From assembly GCA_031429355.1 (NCBI GenBank), contig JANOZM010000016.1:310001-374000 (forward strand): a DNA stretch of 64,000 bases. The letters run 5' to 3'. Source of the DNA: JANOZM01 sp031429355 (lineage in GTDB: Bacteria > Pseudomonadota > Gammaproteobacteria > Burkholderiales > Burkholderiaceae_E). Below are positions 62,390 through 64,000 of this stretch, in pieces. Positions within the stretch are counted from its first letter, which is position 1. The number at the start of each line of letters is the position of its first letter. A program made the translations under genes and the position numbers. Below the pieces are notes generated by a model that ran no database searches, was not told the origin of the DNA, and saw only the letters and a list, made by a program, of their open reading frames with translations.

Positions 62390-64000
62390 ATGTCGACCTT
62401 ACCACGCAAGCAAAATTCTTCAAACACCCCAAACGCTGCGTTAACGGAGAGTCGTGTAACCATGTTTGGCCCAGACTTCCCCTTTGCCTTTGACGACTGG
62501 CTCGCCCATTTAGCCGGCTTAGGTTCTCTCCCGGCCTCTGCCCATGGCTCAGAAGTGGCCATTGTTGGTGGCGGAATGGCCGGGATGGTTGCGGCCTATG
62601 AATTAATGAAGCTTGGCCTCAAACCAGTTATTTACGAGGCCTCCGAGTTGGGCGGGCGATTGCGCTCTAAAGCGTTTAGCGGTGCGCCTGACGTCGTTGC
62701 TGAGCTTGGCGGAATGCGTTTTCCAAAATCATCCACCGCGTTCTATCACTATGTTGATTTGTTAGGGCTTAAAACACGTCCTTTCCCAAATCCGCTAACT
62801 TCGGCTGCCGGTTGCACCGTTGTTGATTTAGAAGGCCAAACGCATTGGGCCAAAAAGTTAGAAGACCTACCGCCGTTGTTTGCCGAGGTTGCCAAGGCTT
62901 GGGTCGATGCACTCGAATTGGGGGTGGGGTTTACCGATCTTCAAAAAGCCTTGCGGGATCGAAATACCGATGAACTAAAAAGCCTTTGGAATGCAATCGT
63001 CCCGCAATGGGACGACCGCACGTTTTACGACTTTATTGCGCAGTCCGACGCGTTTGCAAAGCTGAGCTTTAAACATCGCGAAGTCTTTGGCCAAGTCGGT
63101 TTTGGTACAGGCGGTTGGGACTCGGACTTTCCTAACTCTATGCTAGAAATTTTGCGCGTTGTCTTAACGGGTTGCGACGAGGATCAACATTTGGTTGTTG
63201 GTGGCGTTCAGCAAGTGCCTGTGGGCCTTTGGAACCATGTTCCCGAACAATGTGTTCATTGGCCTGCGGGAACTAGCCTCAAGAGTCTCCACGGGGGAGC
63301 GCCTCAAGCGGCAGTCACTGGAATTAGGCGCAACAATAATGGGCAACTCGAAGTCACTGACGCTTGGTCTGTTACGCGTTCTTATCCTGCCGTCTTAGTG
63401 ACTTGCCAAAGCTGGTTATTGACCACGCAAATCGCTTGCGAAGAGCCACTCTTTTCACAAAAGATGTGGATGGCAATGGACCGCACGCGTTACATGCAAA
63501 GCAGCAAAACGTTTGTTATGGTGGACCGGCCTTTTTGGAACGAACTGCGCAAGACGGGACTGCAAATCGGCTGGCCACAAATGGGAATGACGCTAACAGA
63601 CCGCTTAACTCGCGGCACCTATTTGTTTGACAACGGCCCCGATCAACCGGGCGTCATTTGTTTAAGCTACGCTTGGATGAGCGATGCACTAAAGATGCTT
63701 CCACACTCGACGCAGCGGCGCGCCGAATTAGCGTTGCAAGCACTGCGTAAAATTTATCCCGATGTCGATATTGCCAAGCATATTGTTGGCGATCCGATTA
63801 GCGTGTCGTGGGAAGCCGATCCGTATTTTCTGGGCGCATTCAAAGGTGCCTTGCCCGGACACTACCGATACAACCATCGCATGTACGGACACTTTATGCA
63901 GGACCAGCTACCGCCAATGGAAAAGGGCATCTTCTTGGCCGGAGATGATGTTTCATTCACACCCGCGTGGGTTGAAGGTGCTGTCCAAACTTCATTAAAT
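62390..64000 (+). CDS. Flavin amine oxidase, tryptophan/lysine 2-monooxygenase-like (partial)
   Basis: The frame stays open for 537 codons to the window edge, so the 3' end is missing. FAD-binding motif VAIVGGGMAGMVAAYELMKLG is at residues 56-76, then YEASELGGRLRS and ELGGMRFPKSSTAFYHYVDLLGL. Near the edge are WEADPYFLGAFKGALPGHYRY and GIFLAGDDVSFTPAWVEGAVQTSLN, the C-terminal FAD-contact region, so little is lost. The family includes tryptophan 2-monooxygenase (IaaM, indole-3-acetamide route to auxin), lysine 2-monooxygenase and phenylalanine oxidase; substrate cannot be set from sequence. ATG 62390 is the best start; about 160 bases upstream are free of genes. Confidence 0.88.
   Translation, partial: MSTLPRKQNSSNTPNAALTESRVTMFGPDFPFAFDDWLAHLAGLGSLPASAHGSEVAIVGGGMAGMVAAYELMKLGLKPVIYEASELGGRLRSKAFSGAPDVVAELGGMRFPKSSTAFYHYVDLLGLKTRPFPNPLTSAAGCTVVDLEGQTHWAKKLEDLPPLFAEVAKAWVDALELGVGFTDLQKALRDRNTDELKSLWNAIVPQWDDRTFYDFIAQSDAFAKLSFKHREVFGQVGFGTGGWDSDFPNSMLEILRVVLTGCDEDQHLVVGGVQQVPVGLWNHVPEQCVHWPAGTSLKSLHGGAPQAAVTGIRRNNNGQLEVTDAWSVTRSYPAVLVTCQSWLLTTQIACEEPLFSQKMWMAMDRTRYMQSSKTFVMVDRPFWNELRKTGLQIGWPQMGMTLTDRLTRGTYLFDNGPDQPGVICLSYAWMSDALKMLPHSTQRRAELALQALRKIYPDVDIAKHIVGDPISVSWEADPYFLGAFKGALPGHYRYNHRMYGHFMQDQLPPMEKGIFLAGDDVSFTPAWVEGAVQTSLN

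Noticed and set aside
48886..62400. A second copy of the guaA 3' end as a right attachment site
   Set aside because: I looked for repeats of the terminal GAGTGGGAGTGA-type sequence up to the end of the accessory region and found none.
63164..63998. Short frames on both strands inside the amine oxidase gene
   Set aside because: The continuous 537-codon oxidase frame explains the region; these are shadows.
1..64000. tRNA, rRNA, tmRNA, CRISPR arrays, insertion sequences and transposase or integrase genes
   Set aside because: None could be supported on reading; in particular no tmRNA near smpB, no spacer-repeat array, and no mobile-element enzyme in the accessory region.

Overview
The window reads as a contiguous piece of a betaproteobacterial chromosome, most likely Burkholderiales, of moderate GC. 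The evidence is gene order: smc-zipA-ligA; map divergent from rpsB-tsf-pyrH-frr-uppS-cdsA-dxr-rseP-bamA-skp-lpxD-fabZ-lpxA-lpxB-rnhB-tRNA/rRNA methyltransferase; ppsR divergent from ppsA; and smpB-ratA-rnfH-DUF4124-guaB-guaA. I could not name a genus from sequence alone.

Layout. 0.2-7.3 kb: chromosome condensation, division and DNA ligation (smc, zipA, ligA). 7.3-13.1 kb: a lipoprotein hydrolase, a methylthio-nucleoside phosphorylase, def, glnD and map. 13.3-28.7 kb: one long plus-strand block that links translation (rpsB, tsf, frr), UMP and isoprenoid synthesis (pyrH, uppS, dxr), phospholipid precursor (cdsA), the envelope protease RseP, outer-membrane assembly (bamA, skp) and lipid A (lpxD, fabZ, lpxA, lpxB), with many 1-4 base overlaps. 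28.7-33.2 kb (minus): a TonB receptor preceded by a compact TPP riboswitch, next to a NadR-like kinase and a PnuC/PnuT-type transporter, together a probable thiamine uptake locus, followed by ppsR. 33.5-38.1 kb: ppsA, an alanine-type aminotransferase and a MipA/OmpV-like outer-membrane protein. 38.1-48.9 kb: a branched-chain amino acid binding protein with a one-base frameshift, NfeD/SPFH membrane proteins, a CBS-nucleotidyltransferase with a DnaQ-like exonuclease, smpB, ratA, rnfH, guaB and guaA.

From the 3' end of guaA onward the character changes to an accessory region. It begins with a tight two-gene OLD-type TOPRIM ATPase/UvrD-helicase pair of the Gabija type, followed by a DUF3883 PD-(D/E)XK-type protein and a small unknown gene. 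Next comes a graveyard of decaying genes: a broken AraC-GyrI regulator beside an intact VOC protein; an AbiEi/AbiEii pair whose toxin is cut by an in-frame TGA; a truncated HsdR-like remnant; a RelB-nucleotidyltransferase fusion without a toxin; an intact Phd/VapC pair; a 143-base near-exact copy of the middle of the VOC gene 4.6 kb away; a beta-lactamase-like hydrolase with an internal deletion; a PemK/MazF-like toxin with its antitoxin; and an orphan VapB-like antitoxin. The window ends inside a flavin amine oxidase related to tryptophan/lysine 2-monooxygenases.

The best candidates for further attention are the Gabija-like operon with its nuclease-like neighbour, the riboswitch-linked thiamine locus, the AbiE operators and nonsense mutation, and the VOC duplication that brackets the toxin-antitoxin cluster.
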